Source of the DNA: Castellaniella ginsengisoli
GTDB lineage: Bacteria; Pseudomonadota; Gammaproteobacteria; Burkholderiales; Burkholderiaceae_B
Reading direction: 5' to 3' (one strand)
Length of the DNA stretch: 64,000 bases
Assembly: GCF_039523235.1 (NCBI RefSeq)
Contig: NZ_BAAAEX010000010.1
The notes beneath the pieces are model-generated. The model was not told the DNA's origin and did not search any database. It was given only the letters and a program-made list of their open reading frames with translations. Position numbers and translations under genes: made by a program. Positions 34,224 through 42,532 of the stretch are shown here, one piece after another (the first letter of the stretch is position 1; every line of letters begins with the position of its first letter).

Positions 34224-34988
34224 ATGCTGCATCTGCCGCCGAACCGCTGGCGCGACTGGGTGCCGGCCGATTGCCCGGGGTGCGGACTGCGCCAGCGCGG
34301 CCAGGGGCTGTGCGCCGCGTGCCTGGGCCGCTTGCGCCTGGACGCCGCGCGGCCGCGCTGCCGGCGCTGCGCGCACCCTTTGGTCGATGGGGGCTGTCCC
34401 GATTGCGGTGCCGGGGCGCCGGCCTACGACCGCGTGGTGGCGGCGTTCGATTACGAGGGATTGGGGCGTGAACTGATCCGGGATTACAAAGTGCGCCGCC
34501 GCGTGTCCCTGGCACGGCTGCTGGCGGATCTCCTGGCGCGGTCGGTCTGTGCCGCCGGTCCATCTTCCGGGACGATGCCGGATTGGGTGGTGCCGGTGCC
34601 GGCCCGGCGCGAGGCGTTGCGGCGGCGCGGTTTCAGCCCGCCGGCCGAGGTGGGGCGCCTGCTCGCCCGGCAACTGGGGCTGCGCTACCGCCTGGACGAC
34701 GTGCGCCGGGTGCACGAAGGCCCCCGGCAGGCGGGGCTCGAGCGCGCCCGGCGGCTGTGGGCCCAGGAAGGAGTCTTTGCCGTGAGCGAGGCCGGGCGCC
34801 GCCAGGCCGCGGGCCGGCGGATTGCCGTGGTGGACGATGTGCTGACCACGGGCGCGACGCTGCAGGCGGTGGCGGCGGCGCTGAAGGACGCCGGCGCCGT
34901 CCATGTCGAAGGCTGGGTGCTGGCTCGCGCCATGGCCGGCCTGGGCGTGGCGCCTGAGCGGCCGGCTTCCGCCCGGGCTCTACAATGA
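34224..34988 (+). CDS. comF: ComF family phosphoribosyltransferase-like protein
   Basis: 254 residues. The N-terminus has paired cysteines typical of the ComF double zinc-finger (CPGCGLRQRGQGLCAAC and CRRC...CPDC). The phosphoribosyltransferase domain has the PRPP loop VVDDVLTTGATL near residue 205. ComF is needed for DNA uptake in naturally competent bacteria, and its GntX homologues act in gluconate use. dprA at 22127 fits retained transformation functions. Confidence 0.88.
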   Translation: MLHLPPNRWRDWVPADCPGCGLRQRGQGLCAACLGRLRLDAARPRCRRCAHPLVDGGCPDCGAGAPAYDRVVAAFDYEGLGRELIRDYKVRRRVSLARLLADLLARSVCAAGPSSGTMPDWVVPVPARREALRRRGFSPPAEVGRLLARQLGLRYRLDDVRRVHEGPRQAGLERARRLWAQEGVFAVSEAGRRQAAGRRIAVVDDVLTTGATLQAVAAALKDAGAVHVEGWVLARAMAGLGVAPERPASARALQ

Positions 34989-35028
34989 GGGCCGCCGGGC
35001 CGCCGTGCGGCCGTCATCGATCCCTGCC

Positions 35029-35499
35029 ATGTTCCACATCGTCCTCGTCGAACCCGAAATTCCGCCCAATACCGGCAATGTGATCCGTCTCGCGGCCAAT
35101 ACCGGCGCCTTCCTGCATCTGGTGCGGCCGCTGGGCTTCACGCTGGATGGCGCCCGCATGCGGCGTGCCGGGCTGGATTATCACGAGTGGGCGCGGATGC
35201 GGGTGCACGATGGCCTGGACGAGGCGCTGGCGGTGATCGGCGGCGATCCGTCGCGCCGCTTCGCGTTGACCACGCACGGCTCCGTCCTGATCGGCGAGCG
35301 CGCTTTCGAGGCGGGGGACGTGTTCGTATTCGGGCGGGAAACCGCCGGGCTGTCGGAGACGCAACTGGCCGCCTTTCCCCTGGCGCAGCGCATCCGCCTG
35401 CCCATGCGGCCGCAGCAGCGCAGCTTGAATCTGTCCAATGCCGTGGCGGTCACGGTCTTCGAGGCCTGGCGCCAGGCGGGCTACGCCGGCGGCGTCTGA
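35029..35499 (+). CDS. trmL: tRNA (cytidine/uridine-34-2'-O)-methyltransferase TrmL
   Basis: SPOUT methyltransferase of 156 residues that methylates the wobble base of leucine tRNAs. ATG 35029 is chosen because it gives MFHIVLVEPEIPPNTGNVIR, the conserved start. Motifs are VRPLGF near residue 30, FGRETAGL and the knot segment RIRLPMRPQQRSLNLSNAVA. It converges on gpsA. In E. coli trmL lies near gpsA and secB too, so this neighbourhood is conserved. Confidence 0.94.
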   Translation: MFHIVLVEPEIPPNTGNVIRLAANTGAFLHLVRPLGFTLDGARMRRAGLDYHEWARMRVHDGLDEALAVIGGDPSRRFALTTHGSVLIGERAFEAGDVFVFGRETAGLSETQLAAFPLAQRIRLPMRPQQRSLNLSNAVAVTVFEAWRQAGYAGGV

Positions 35500-35529
35500 G
35501 CAGGCCCGGATTCAGGCACGCCTGGGCGG

Positions 35530-36570
35530 CTATTCGTCGCGCGGATCGCGCGCCAGAAGGGCGGCGACGGCCTGGGTCGGTGCGACGCCATCGAACAGCA
35601 CGCCGCAGACGGCGTCGGTGATGGGCAGGTCCAGCCCGTGCCGGCGGCCCAGCGCCTGCGCGGCCCGGGCGCAGCGCACGCCTTCGGCGGTCATGCCGCC
35701 CGCCAGGATGTCTTCCAGTGTGCGGCCCTGGCCGATGGCCACGCCCACCTGGCGATTCCGGGACAATTCGCCCGTGGCGGTCAGCACGAGATCGCCCAGC
35801 CCCGCCAGGCCGATGAAGGTATCCGCCTGGCCGCCCAGCGCCACGCCCAGGCGCTGGATTTCCGCCAGGCCGCGCGTGATCAGGGCGGCGCGGGCGTTGG
35901 TGCCCAGCCGCAGGCCGTCGCTGATGCCGCAGGCGATGGCCATGACGTTCTTCAGCGCGCCGCCGACCTCCACGCCCATGACGTCGCGGGTGCCGTAGAT
36001 GCGCGCCCGGGTGCCGTGGAAGGCCGCCTGGGCGGCGCGGGTGGTGTCCGGGTCGCGGCCGGCGACCGTCAGGGCAACCGGCAGCCCCTGGGCCACCTCG
36101 CGAGCGAAGGAAGGCCCCGACAGCACGCCCGTGCGCAGCCACGGGCGGTCGGGCAGCGCCTGGGCCACGATCTGATGCGGCCATTCATGGGTGTCGGGAC
36201 TGATGCCTTTGCAGGTCCACAGCAGATGGACGGGCGCGGCGTCCGGGCCGAGGGCCGGCAGCGCTTGCGCGATGCGCCGGCAGACGTCGGCCAGCCCGGC
36301 CATCGGCACGCCCAGCACGATCAGGCGGTCGGCCGGATCGGGGCCGTCCAGCACATGCGCCAGCGCGGCATCGAAGTCGCTGGTCGCCCGCAGCGCGGGC
36401 GGCAGGTCGATGCCGGGCAGGTAGCGGGGATTGAGATGCTGCTGGTTGATCGCCCGCGCCTGTTCGGGATCGCGGGCCCAGATCAGGGCGTCGGACCGGG
36501 CGCTGGCCAGGGCCGCCAGGGCGGTGCCCCAACTGCCCGCTCCCAGGACGCAAAGCCGGACCGGCGCCAT
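35530..36570 (-). CDS. gpsA: Glycerol-3-phosphate dehydrogenase [NAD(P)+]
   Basis: Makes sn-glycerol-3-phosphate for phospholipid synthesis. 346 residues with the NAD loop LGAGSWGTALA at residues 9-19, then GPSFAREVAQGLP, the catalytic EVGGALKNVMAIACGI and a C-terminal helical domain. Length and motifs are normal. It follows secB by 19 bases on the same strand (yibN-grxC-secB-gpsA operon). Confidence 0.95.
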   Translation of the reverse strand: MAPVRLCVLGAGSWGTALAALASARSDALIWARDPEQARAINQQHLNPRYLPGIDLPPALRATSDFDAALAHVLDGPDPADRLIVLGVPMAGLADVCRRIAQALPALGPDAAPVHLLWTCKGISPDTHEWPHQIVAQALPDRPWLRTGVLSGPSFAREVAQGLPVALTVAGRDPDTTRAAQAAFHGTRARIYGTRDVMGVEVGGALKNVMAIACGISDGLRLGTNARAALITRGLAEIQRLGVALGGQADTFIGLAGLGDLVLTATGELSRNRQVGVAIGQGRTLEDILAGGMTAEGVRCARAAQALGRRHGLDLPITDAVCGVLFDGVAPTQAVAALLARDPRDE

Positions 36571-36589
36571 GGCGTGACGGCTCCGCCGA

Positions 36590-37099
36590 TCAGTTGCGCG
36601 CGCCGGGAGGCAGGATCAGGCCGGAGTCCTCGCCCTGCTCCGGCGCGCCGGATTGCTGCTGCGCCAGGCGCTGCTCGTACAGCGCCTGGAAGTTCATTTC
36701 GCTCAGGTGCAGCGGGGGCAGCGAGGTGCGCGTGATCGCGTCGGCGACGTTGGCGCGCAGGTAGGGGTAGAGCATGGTGGGGCAGACGATGCCCAGCAGC
36801 GGGTCGAGCTGCTCGGCCGGGATGTTGGCGGCCTCGAAGATGCCGGCCTGGGTGAGTTCGATCAGGTACAGGACCTTGTCGCCGATGCGCGTGGTGACCG
36901 TGGCGGTCACCGAGGATTCGAACACGCTTTCCGCCAGGCGCTGGCCGCCGACCTGGATGGAAACCTCGACGGTCGGGCCTTCCTGCTCAAGGAAGATTTC
37001 CGGCGCGTTGGGCATTTCCAGCGACAGGTCTTTGACGTAGGTGCGCTGCAGGCCGAAGCTGGGGGCCTGGCCATTCTGGGTTTGGTTTTCTTCAGACAT
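36590..37099 (-). CDS. secB: Protein-export chaperone SecB
   Basis: 169-residue cytoplasmic chaperone that keeps preproteins unfolded for SecA. The conserved core FGLQRTYVKDLSLEMPNAP, VEVSIQVGGQRL and the GIVCPTMLYPYLRANVADAI segment is present. N- and C-terminal tails are polar and disordered. It follows grxC by 63 bases. The order grxC-secB-gpsA is the same as in E. coli. Confidence 0.96.
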   Translation of the reverse strand: MSEENQTQNGQAPSFGLQRTYVKDLSLEMPNAPEIFLEQEGPTVEVSIQVGGQRLAESVFESSVTATVTTRIGDKVLYLIELTQAGIFEAANIPAEQLDPLLGIVCPTMLYPYLRANVADAITRTSLPPLHLSEMNFQALYEQRLAQQQSGAPEQGEDSGLILPPGARN

Positions 37100-37162
37100 G
37101 AGGAGTTCCGGTGAGGGTGAGGAAGCCGCGCCGGGAGGGCGCGGGGTGCGTGTGGGCGGGGC

Positions 37163-37420
37163 CTAGGCTTGCAGCAGGGGGACCAGGCCGGCGGCGCGGT
37201 CCAGGGCCGACAGGTCGTCGAAGCCGCCGATGTGGCGTTCGCCGATGTAGATCTGCGGCACGGTGCGCCGGCCGGTGCGCTCCATCATCACAGCGCGCTG
37301 CTCCGGGTCGCGGTCGATGAAGATCTTGTGGATCTCGGCCACGCCGCGCTGCTTGAGCAGCATTTCGGCGCGGACGCAATAGGGGCACACGGAGGTGCAA
37401 TACATGGTGACTTGAGCCAT
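37163..37420 (-). CDS. grxC: Glutaredoxin 3
   Basis: 85-residue cytoplasmic dithiol glutaredoxin. The active site is CPYC (C12 and C15), and TVPQIYIGERHIGGFDDL gives the cis-proline and glutathione-binding part. It lies 15 bases after the YibN gene and 63 before secB. Confidence 0.95.
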   Translation of the reverse strand: MAQVTMYCTSVCPYCVRAEMLLKQRGVAEIHKIFIDRDPEQRAVMMERTGRRTVPQIYIGERHIGGFDDLSALDRAAGLVPLLQA

Positions 37421-37435
37421 GACGATCCATTCAGG

Positions 37436-37846
37436 TCAGGATTTTTTCAGGGGCAGGCCGCCTTCGGTCCAGGCGCTCAACCCGCCCTCGAGGCAGAATA
37501 CCTGATCGAAGCCTTGCTTGCGCAACTGGGCCGCCGCCTTGGCGCTGTCGCGGCCGTGGGCGTCGACCAGCACGATGGGCTTGTCCTTGGGCAGGCTGTT
37601 GAGATGCGATTCCAGCGTGTCCAGGGGGATGCTGCGGGCCTGGGCGATGGCGCCGGTCTTGAACTGGTCGGCCGGGCGCACGTCCACGAACAGGCCGTGT
37701 TCCTGGTTGACCTGGCGAATGGCCTCGGCCAGGGCGATCCGCCCGGTCGAGCGTCCTTTGGACAGGCTGGGCCACAGCAGCAGAGCCCCGGACGCCAGGG
37801 CGATGAGCAGAATCCAGAGGTTGTTCTGGCTGAGTAAGAAGTCCAC
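37436..37846 (-). CDS. yibN: Membrane-anchored rhodanese-fold protein, YibN-like
   Basis: 136 residues from a GTG at 37846, chosen because AGGAA lies six bases upstream; the open frame extends much further without homology. An N-terminal membrane anchor (residues 2-25) is followed by one rhodanese domain. The active-site loop, CxxGxR in real sulfurtransferases, reads VDAHGRDS, with Asp in place of the cysteine, so sulfur transfer by that residue is impossible. E. coli YibN has the same change and sits in the same place (yibN-grxC-secB-gpsA). A scaffold or membrane-insertion role is possible. Confidence 0.85.
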   Translation of the reverse strand: MDFLLSQNNLWILLIALASGALLLWPSLSKGRSTGRIALAEAIRQVNQEHGLFVDVRPADQFKTGAIAQARSIPLDTLESHLNSLPKDKPIVLVDAHGRDSAKAAAQLRKQGFDQVFCLEGGLSAWTEGGLPLKKS

Positions 37847-37900
37847 GGCGGTTCCTGTAACGGCGATAGTAGAAAGGTGTCCCGTGCCTGTGCGGGGCAC

Positions 37901-37930
37901 TTTTTGCCTCGGGCGGACCGGCGGCAAAAA
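37901..37930. repeat. Hairpin in the yibN/gpmA divergent region
   Basis: TTTTTGCC and GGCAAAAA are separated by 14 bases, and the element lies between the divergent starts of yibN and gpmA. It resembles a terminator in both directions. It may insulate the two promoters or attenuate one transcript. A TATAAA-like -10 for gpmA lies just downstream (37949-37954). Confidence 0.45.
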
Positions 37931-37990
37931 AACAAATGCCCCGGGATTATAAAATGGTCGGCAGTTTTGAACTTTGCGGGCTGGCCGATC

Positions 37991-38743
37991 ATGCACAAAC
38001 TGGTACTCATGCGCCATGGCGAAAGCCAATGGAACCTCGAAAATCGCTTCACGGGCTGGACCGACGTGGATCTCACCGACACCGGCCGCGAGCAGGCCCG
38101 ACTGGCGGGGGAACTGCTGCGCGCCCAAGGCTACGAGTTCGATCTGGCCTACGCCTCGGTGCTCAAGCGCGCCATCCGCACCCTGTGGATCGCGCTGGAC
38201 GCCATGGATGCCATGCATACGCCCATCGGCCTGCACTGGCGGTTGAACGAACGCCACTATGGGGCGCTGCAGGGGCTGAACAAGGCCGAGACGGCCGCCC
38301 GCTACGGCGAAGCCCAGGTGCTGCAATGGCGCCGCGCCTATGCGATCGCGCCCGATCCCCTGGCCGAGGATGATCCGCGCCATCCGCGCTTCGATGCCCG
38401 CTACCGCCGGGTGCCGGCCGCCGAACTTCCCGCCACGGAATGCCTGCGCGACACGGTAGACCGCGTGGTCCCTTTCTGGAACGAGTCCATCGCACCCGCC
38501 ATCCGTTCCGGACGGCGGGTGCTGGTCTCGGCCCATGGCAACAGCCTGCGCGCCCTGATCAAGCATCTGGATGGCATTTCCGATGATGACATCATCGGGC
38601 TGAACATCCCCACGGGCCAGCCGCTGGTCTACGAACTGGATGAAGACCTGCGCCCCCTGCGCCACTACTACCTGGGCGACGAGGACCAGATCCGCGCCGC
38701 CATGCAGGCGGTCGCCAACCAGGGCAAGGCAAGCCAGGCCTGA
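37991..38743 (+). CDS. gpmA: 2,3-bisphosphoglycerate-dependent phosphoglycerate mutase
   Basis: Interconverts 3- and 2-phosphoglycerate. 250 residues, with the phospho-histidine motif LVLMRHGESQWN (H9), the FTGWTDVDLT segment, ERHYGALQGLNK and the second histidine motif VSAHGNSLRALIKHL. ATG 37991 gives the canonical start. In E. coli the unrelated cofactor-independent mutase gpmM sits next to envC; here gpmA occupies that place. envC starts two bases after the stop codon. Confidence 0.95.
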   Translation: MHKLVLMRHGESQWNLENRFTGWTDVDLTDTGREQARLAGELLRAQGYEFDLAYASVLKRAIRTLWIALDAMDAMHTPIGLHWRLNERHYGALQGLNKAETAARYGEAQVLQWRRAYAIAPDPLAEDDPRHPRFDARYRRVPAAELPATECLRDTVDRVVPFWNESIAPAIRSGRRVLVSAHGNSLRALIKHLDGISDDDIIGLNIPTGQPLVYELDEDLRPLRHYYLGDEDQIRAAMQAVANQGKASQA

Positions 38744-38744
38744 T

Positions 38745-40106
38745 ATGCGCCACATCGGCCTGGGGCTGCTGCTGTGCCTGGCTGCGGCCTGCGCCCAGGC
38801 GCAGACATCCTTGCAGGCGCGCCAGGCGCAGGCCCGCGAAGACCGGCAGGCCCTGCGCGCGCAGATCGATGCGCTGCAAAAGCGCATCGAAGCGTCGGAG
38901 TCCTCGCGAGAGGACGCCAGCCGCGCGCTGCAGGCCTCCGAACAGGCGATTTCCGATATCAGCCGCGAGCTGGCCGAACTGGGCCGGCGCCAGACGGCCT
39001 TGCAGGATGCGCTGCACCGGCTGGATGCCGCCCGTGGCCAGCAATCCGAGGCGCTTGGACGCCAGCAAGAAGCGCTGGCGGACCAACTGCGCGCCCAGTA
39101 CGCCAGCGGCCTGTCGCCCTGGACCGCCCTGCTCTCGGGGCGCGACCCCCAGGATATCGGCCGCGAACTGGCCTGGCTGGCCTACGTCACCCGGTCCCGC
39201 ACCGAGGCGCTCGATGCCTTGCGGGCCACGCTGGACCGGCTGACCGAACTGAGGCGGCAGACCGATGAGGGGCGTCGGGATCTGGAGGCCGTGCAGGCCG
39301 ACGTCCGGCAGCGCCGCCAGGAATTGCAGGCCCAGCAGGCGCAGCGCCGCGAAGTGCTGGAGAAAATCCGGGCTCAGTTGGACGACCAGCGTGTCCAGGC
39401 CAAACAGCTCCAGACGCGCGATGCGCGCCTGGGAAGCCTGATCAAGGACCTGGATGCTGAGATTGCCCGGGCCGAAGCCCGGCGCCAGGCGGCCCTGAAG
39501 GCCCAGGCCGAGCGCCGTGCGCGCGAGGCGGCCGAACGCGCCAGGGCCGAGCAGGACCGCCGCGCGCGCGCCGCCGAGCAGGCCCGCCAGGTGCGAGAGC
39601 AGGCTGAACGGCACCTGCGGGAAGATCAGGCCTCCACGGGCCAGGAAAGCACGGCCCCCGCCGGGCGCGCCGAGCGCGCGCCGGCGGCCCGGATCGAACC
39701 CGACGGCGGTTTTCCGGGGTTGGCCAAGGGCCTGCCCCGCCCCGTGGCGGCGAGCGAAGTCCAGGGCCGTTTCGGCGCGCAGCGGCCGGAGGGCGGCCTG
39801 TGGCGCGGCATCGTGCTGCGCGCGTCGGCCGGCACGCCCGTGCGCGCCGTGGCCGCCGGCCGCGTGGTGTATGCCCATTGGCTGAGCGGGTTCGGCAACC
39901 TGCTGATCATCGACCACGGCAAGCAATATCTCAGTGTTTATGCCTACAACCAGTCCCTGATGCGCGAAGTGGGCGACGTGGTGGCGCGCGGCGATGAAGT
40001 GGCGCGGGTCGGCGCCACGGGCGGGCAGGTCGAACCCGGCCTGTATTTCGAGCTGCGGCACCAGGGCGCGCCGATCAATCCTGAAATCTGGTTGAAACCG
40101 GATTGA
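38745..40106 (+). CDS. envC: Murein hydrolase activator EnvC (LytM domain)
   Basis: 453 residues: signal peptide (MRHIGLGLLLCLAAACAQA), a long coiled coil rich in Gln/Arg/Glu/Ala (about 20-300), a basic linker and a C-terminal M23/LytM domain (about 345-450). Catalytic metal ligands are degenerate: the YAH motif reads YAYNQS and HxH reads YFELRHQG, as in EnvC proteins that activate amidases AmiA/B at the septum rather than cut peptidoglycan. The ATG at 38745 lies directly after gpmA. The ctpA gene follows. Confidence 0.92.
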   Translation: MRHIGLGLLLCLAAACAQAQTSLQARQAQAREDRQALRAQIDALQKRIEASESSREDASRALQASEQAISDISRELAELGRRQTALQDALHRLDAARGQQSEALGRQQEALADQLRAQYASGLSPWTALLSGRDPQDIGRELAWLAYVTRSRTEALDALRATLDRLTELRRQTDEGRRDLEAVQADVRQRRQELQAQQAQRREVLEKIRAQLDDQRVQAKQLQTRDARLGSLIKDLDAEIARAEARRQAALKAQAERRAREAAERARAEQDRRARAAEQARQVREQAERHLREDQASTGQESTAPAGRAERAPAARIEPDGGFPGLAKGLPRPVAASEVQGRFGAQRPEGGLWRGIVLRASAGTPVRAVAAGRVVYAHWLSGFGNLLIIDHGKQYLSVYAYNQSLMREVGDVVARGDEVARVGATGGQVEPGLYFELRHQGAPINPEIWLKPD

Positions 40107-40214
40107 GCCAGGGCCTGCGGACTATTTCGTGTTTAATTTCTGTACTATGTACCATTCGTCGCCCGGGCACATGCTGCGCCGTCGCGGCGGTTCGATCATC
40201 GCTTAGGAACGTGC

Positions 40215-41735
40215 ATGGGCACTCGAAAAAATCGTTCGTTGAACTGGATGCTGGCGGGTTTCCTCGGAGGGGTGCTGGTCAGTCTCGGCATCTCGGCGGC
40301 TGCCCAGAGGGGCGAACCCTTGCCGCTCAAGGCCCTGCAGCAGTTCGCCAACGTCTACGGCGCGATCAAGTCCAGCTATGTCGAGCCGGTGCCCGATCAG
40401 GCGCTGATCGACGACGCGATCAAGGGCCTGTTCACCGGCCTGGACCCGCATTCGGTCTACCTGGACGAAGAAGCCTACAAGCAGATGCAGGACATCACCC
40501 GCGGCGGTTTCGGCGGGCTGGGGATCGAGATCGGCACCCAGGACGGCATGCCCAAGGTCATTGCCCCGATCGAGGATACGCCGGCGGCGCGCGCCGGCAT
40601 CCTGACCGGCGATCTGATCATCCAGATCAATGGCGAGACCACCAAGGGCATGAGCCTGAACGATGCCGTGAAGAAAATGCGCGGCGAGCCCGGCACCCCG
40701 ATCGATCTGTCGATCCAGCGCGCCGGCAGCCTCAAACCCCTGAAATTCCACATCGTCCGGGAAATGATCAAGACCCGCAGCGTACGCGGCAAGATGCTGG
40801 ATCATGGCATCGCCTACGTGCGCATCAGCCAGTTCCAGGACCGCACCACGTCCGACCTGGTGAAGATGCTGGCCGACCTGTCCAGGCAGCAGACGCCCAA
40901 GGGGCTGGTGCTGGATCTGCGCAACGACCCGGGCGGCCTGCTGGATGGCGCCATCGGCGTGTCCTCGGCCTTCCTGGAGCCCGGCAAGCTGGTGGTGTCC
41001 ACCAAGGGGCGCATCCCTTCCTCCAACGAAGAGTTCTATGCGCGCTCCCTGAACGGCAGTCATGGCGTGGAAGGCGGCGTGCAACTGCCCGCCTGGACGC
41101 GCACGGTGCCCATGGTGGTGCTGGTCAACGTGGGTTCGGCCTCGGCCTCGGAAATCGTGGCCGGCGCCCTGCAGGACTACAAGCGCGCCCGCATCATCGG
41201 CAACCGCACCTTCGGCAAGGGTTCCGTCCAGTCCGTCCTGCAACTGGACAAGGACACGGGCATCAAGCTCACCACGGCGCGCTACTACACGCCCAGCGGC
41301 CGTTCGATCCAGAATACGGGGGTATCGCCCGATCACGTCGTGGACGACAGCGCCGCGGGCAACTTGTTCCGCATGCAGCGCGAGGTCGATCTGCAGCATC
41401 ACCTCGAGACGCAGGCGAATCCCTCGGGCACGGACGATCCGGAAGACGACGATTTCGTTCAGGGCGAGATCAAGATGTTCGAGTTCGGCGGCGCCGACGA
41501 CTGGCAACTGCGCCAGGCCATCAACGCCCTGCAGGGCCGGCCGGTTCTGAAGTCCGACCCTGTCCTGGTGCGCCAGGCGCGCGCCGCTGCGGCGACGGAC
41601 AAGTCCGGCATGGCCGCGGCGAAGCCCGCAAGCGATGCGCCGCCCGCCCCGGAGGAAAAAAAAACGCTGAATGACGCCGGTGACGGAGTCGAGCGCTACC
41701 GCGTGACCCCGGACGGCCTGATCCGGATTCCGTGA
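40215..41735 (+). CDS. ctpA: Carboxy-terminal processing protease CtpA (S41 family)
   Basis: 506-residue periplasmic serine protease: N-terminal membrane anchor (about 10-30), PDZ domain (about 95-180, GGLGIEIG and GDLIIQINGE) and catalytic S41 domain with the Ser/Lys dyad in NVGSASASEIVAGAL and FGKGSVQSV. The C-terminal 90 residues are low-complexity acidic/alanine-rich. Such proteases tune peptidoglycan hydrolases, which fits its place after envC. The 108-base gap before it may hold its own promoter. The stop overlaps the next gene's start. Confidence 0.94.
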   Translation: MGTRKNRSLNWMLAGFLGGVLVSLGISAAAQRGEPLPLKALQQFANVYGAIKSSYVEPVPDQALIDDAIKGLFTGLDPHSVYLDEEAYKQMQDITRGGFGGLGIEIGTQDGMPKVIAPIEDTPAARAGILTGDLIIQINGETTKGMSLNDAVKKMRGEPGTPIDLSIQRAGSLKPLKFHIVREMIKTRSVRGKMLDHGIAYVRISQFQDRTTSDLVKMLADLSRQQTPKGLVLDLRNDPGGLLDGAIGVSSAFLEPGKLVVSTKGRIPSSNEEFYARSLNGSHGVEGGVQLPAWTRTVPMVVLVNVGSASASEIVAGALQDYKRARIIGNRTFGKGSVQSVLQLDKDTGIKLTTARYYTPSGRSIQNTGVSPDHVVDDSAAGNLFRMQREVDLQHHLETQANPSGTDDPEDDDFVQGEIKMFEFGGADDWQLRQAINALQGRPVLKSDPVLVRQARAAAATDKSGMAAAKPASDAPPAPEEKKTLNDAGDGVERYRVTPDGLIRIP

Positions 41736-42532
41736 TGGAAGACGCGTCAGTCCTGGACGACGCGCGGCTGACGCGCTACGCCCGGCATATCCTGCTCGAC
41801 GAGCTGGGCATCGAAGGGCAGGAGCGCCTGCTGGCCGCCCGGGTGCTGATCGTCGGCGCGGGCGGGCTGGGGTCTCCGGCGGCGTTGTATCTGGCCGCCG
41901 CGGGCGCGGGCCGGATCACGCTGGTGGACGACGATGTCGTCGAGCTCAGCAATCTGCAGCGCCAGATCCTGCATGCCATGGCCAGTCTCGGACGGCCCAA
42001 GGCCGAATCGGGCCGGGACGCCCTGCTGGCCTTGAACCCCGATATCCAGGTGCGGGCCGTGGTGGAGCGTCTGGACGAGGCCCGCCTGCGGGTCCTGGCG
42101 CAGGATGCCGATGTGGTGCTGGACTGCTGTGATAATTTCGCCACCCGGCATGCCATCAACCGCGCTTGTGTGGCGACTTGCAGGCCGCTGGTCTCGGGGG
42201 CGGCCATCAAGTTTTCCGGCCAGATCAGCGTCTACGATCTGCGCGACGCGGACGCGCCTTGCTATCACTGCCTGTTCCCGGAAGCCGACGATGTCGAAGA
42301 ACTGCGCTGCGCCACCACGGGCGTGCTGGGGCCGCTGGTGGGCATGGTGGGCAGCGTTCAGGCGGCCGAGGCCATCAAGGTGATCGCCGGCATGGGCGAA
42401 CCCCTGGTCGGCCGGCTGCTGTCGGTCGATGCCTTGCGCATGCAGTGGCACACGATCCGTTTCAGGCGCGATCCCGACTGCCCGGTATGCGCCCGGCGCG
42501 GGCCTGCAGCAGCAGCGTTCCCAGGCGGTTGA
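41735..42532 (+). CDS. moeB: MoeB/ThiF-type adenylyltransferase (HesA family)
   Basis: E1-like enzyme that adenylates the C-terminal glycine of MoaD or ThiS. 265 residues, with nucleotide loop LIVGAGGLGSPA, DDDVVELSNLQRQILH and the zinc-binding CxxC pairs CYHC and CPVC. ATG 41735 overlaps the ctpA stop by one base; a GTG one codon earlier is an alternative. MoaD and ThiS partners are not adjacent, so MoeB versus ThiF cannot be settled. Its last 71 bases overlap the convergent HAD gene. Confidence 0.88.
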   Translation: MEDASVLDDARLTRYARHILLDELGIEGQERLLAARVLIVGAGGLGSPAALYLAAAGAGRITLVDDDVVELSNLQRQILHAMASLGRPKAESGRDALLALNPDIQVRAVVERLDEARLRVLAQDADVVLDCCDNFATRHAINRACVATCRPLVSGAAIKFSGQISVYDLRDADAPCYHCLFPEADDVEELRCATTGVLGPLVGMVGSVQAAEAIKVIAGMGEPLVGRLLSVDALRMQWHTIRFRRDPDCPVCARRGPAAAAFPGG

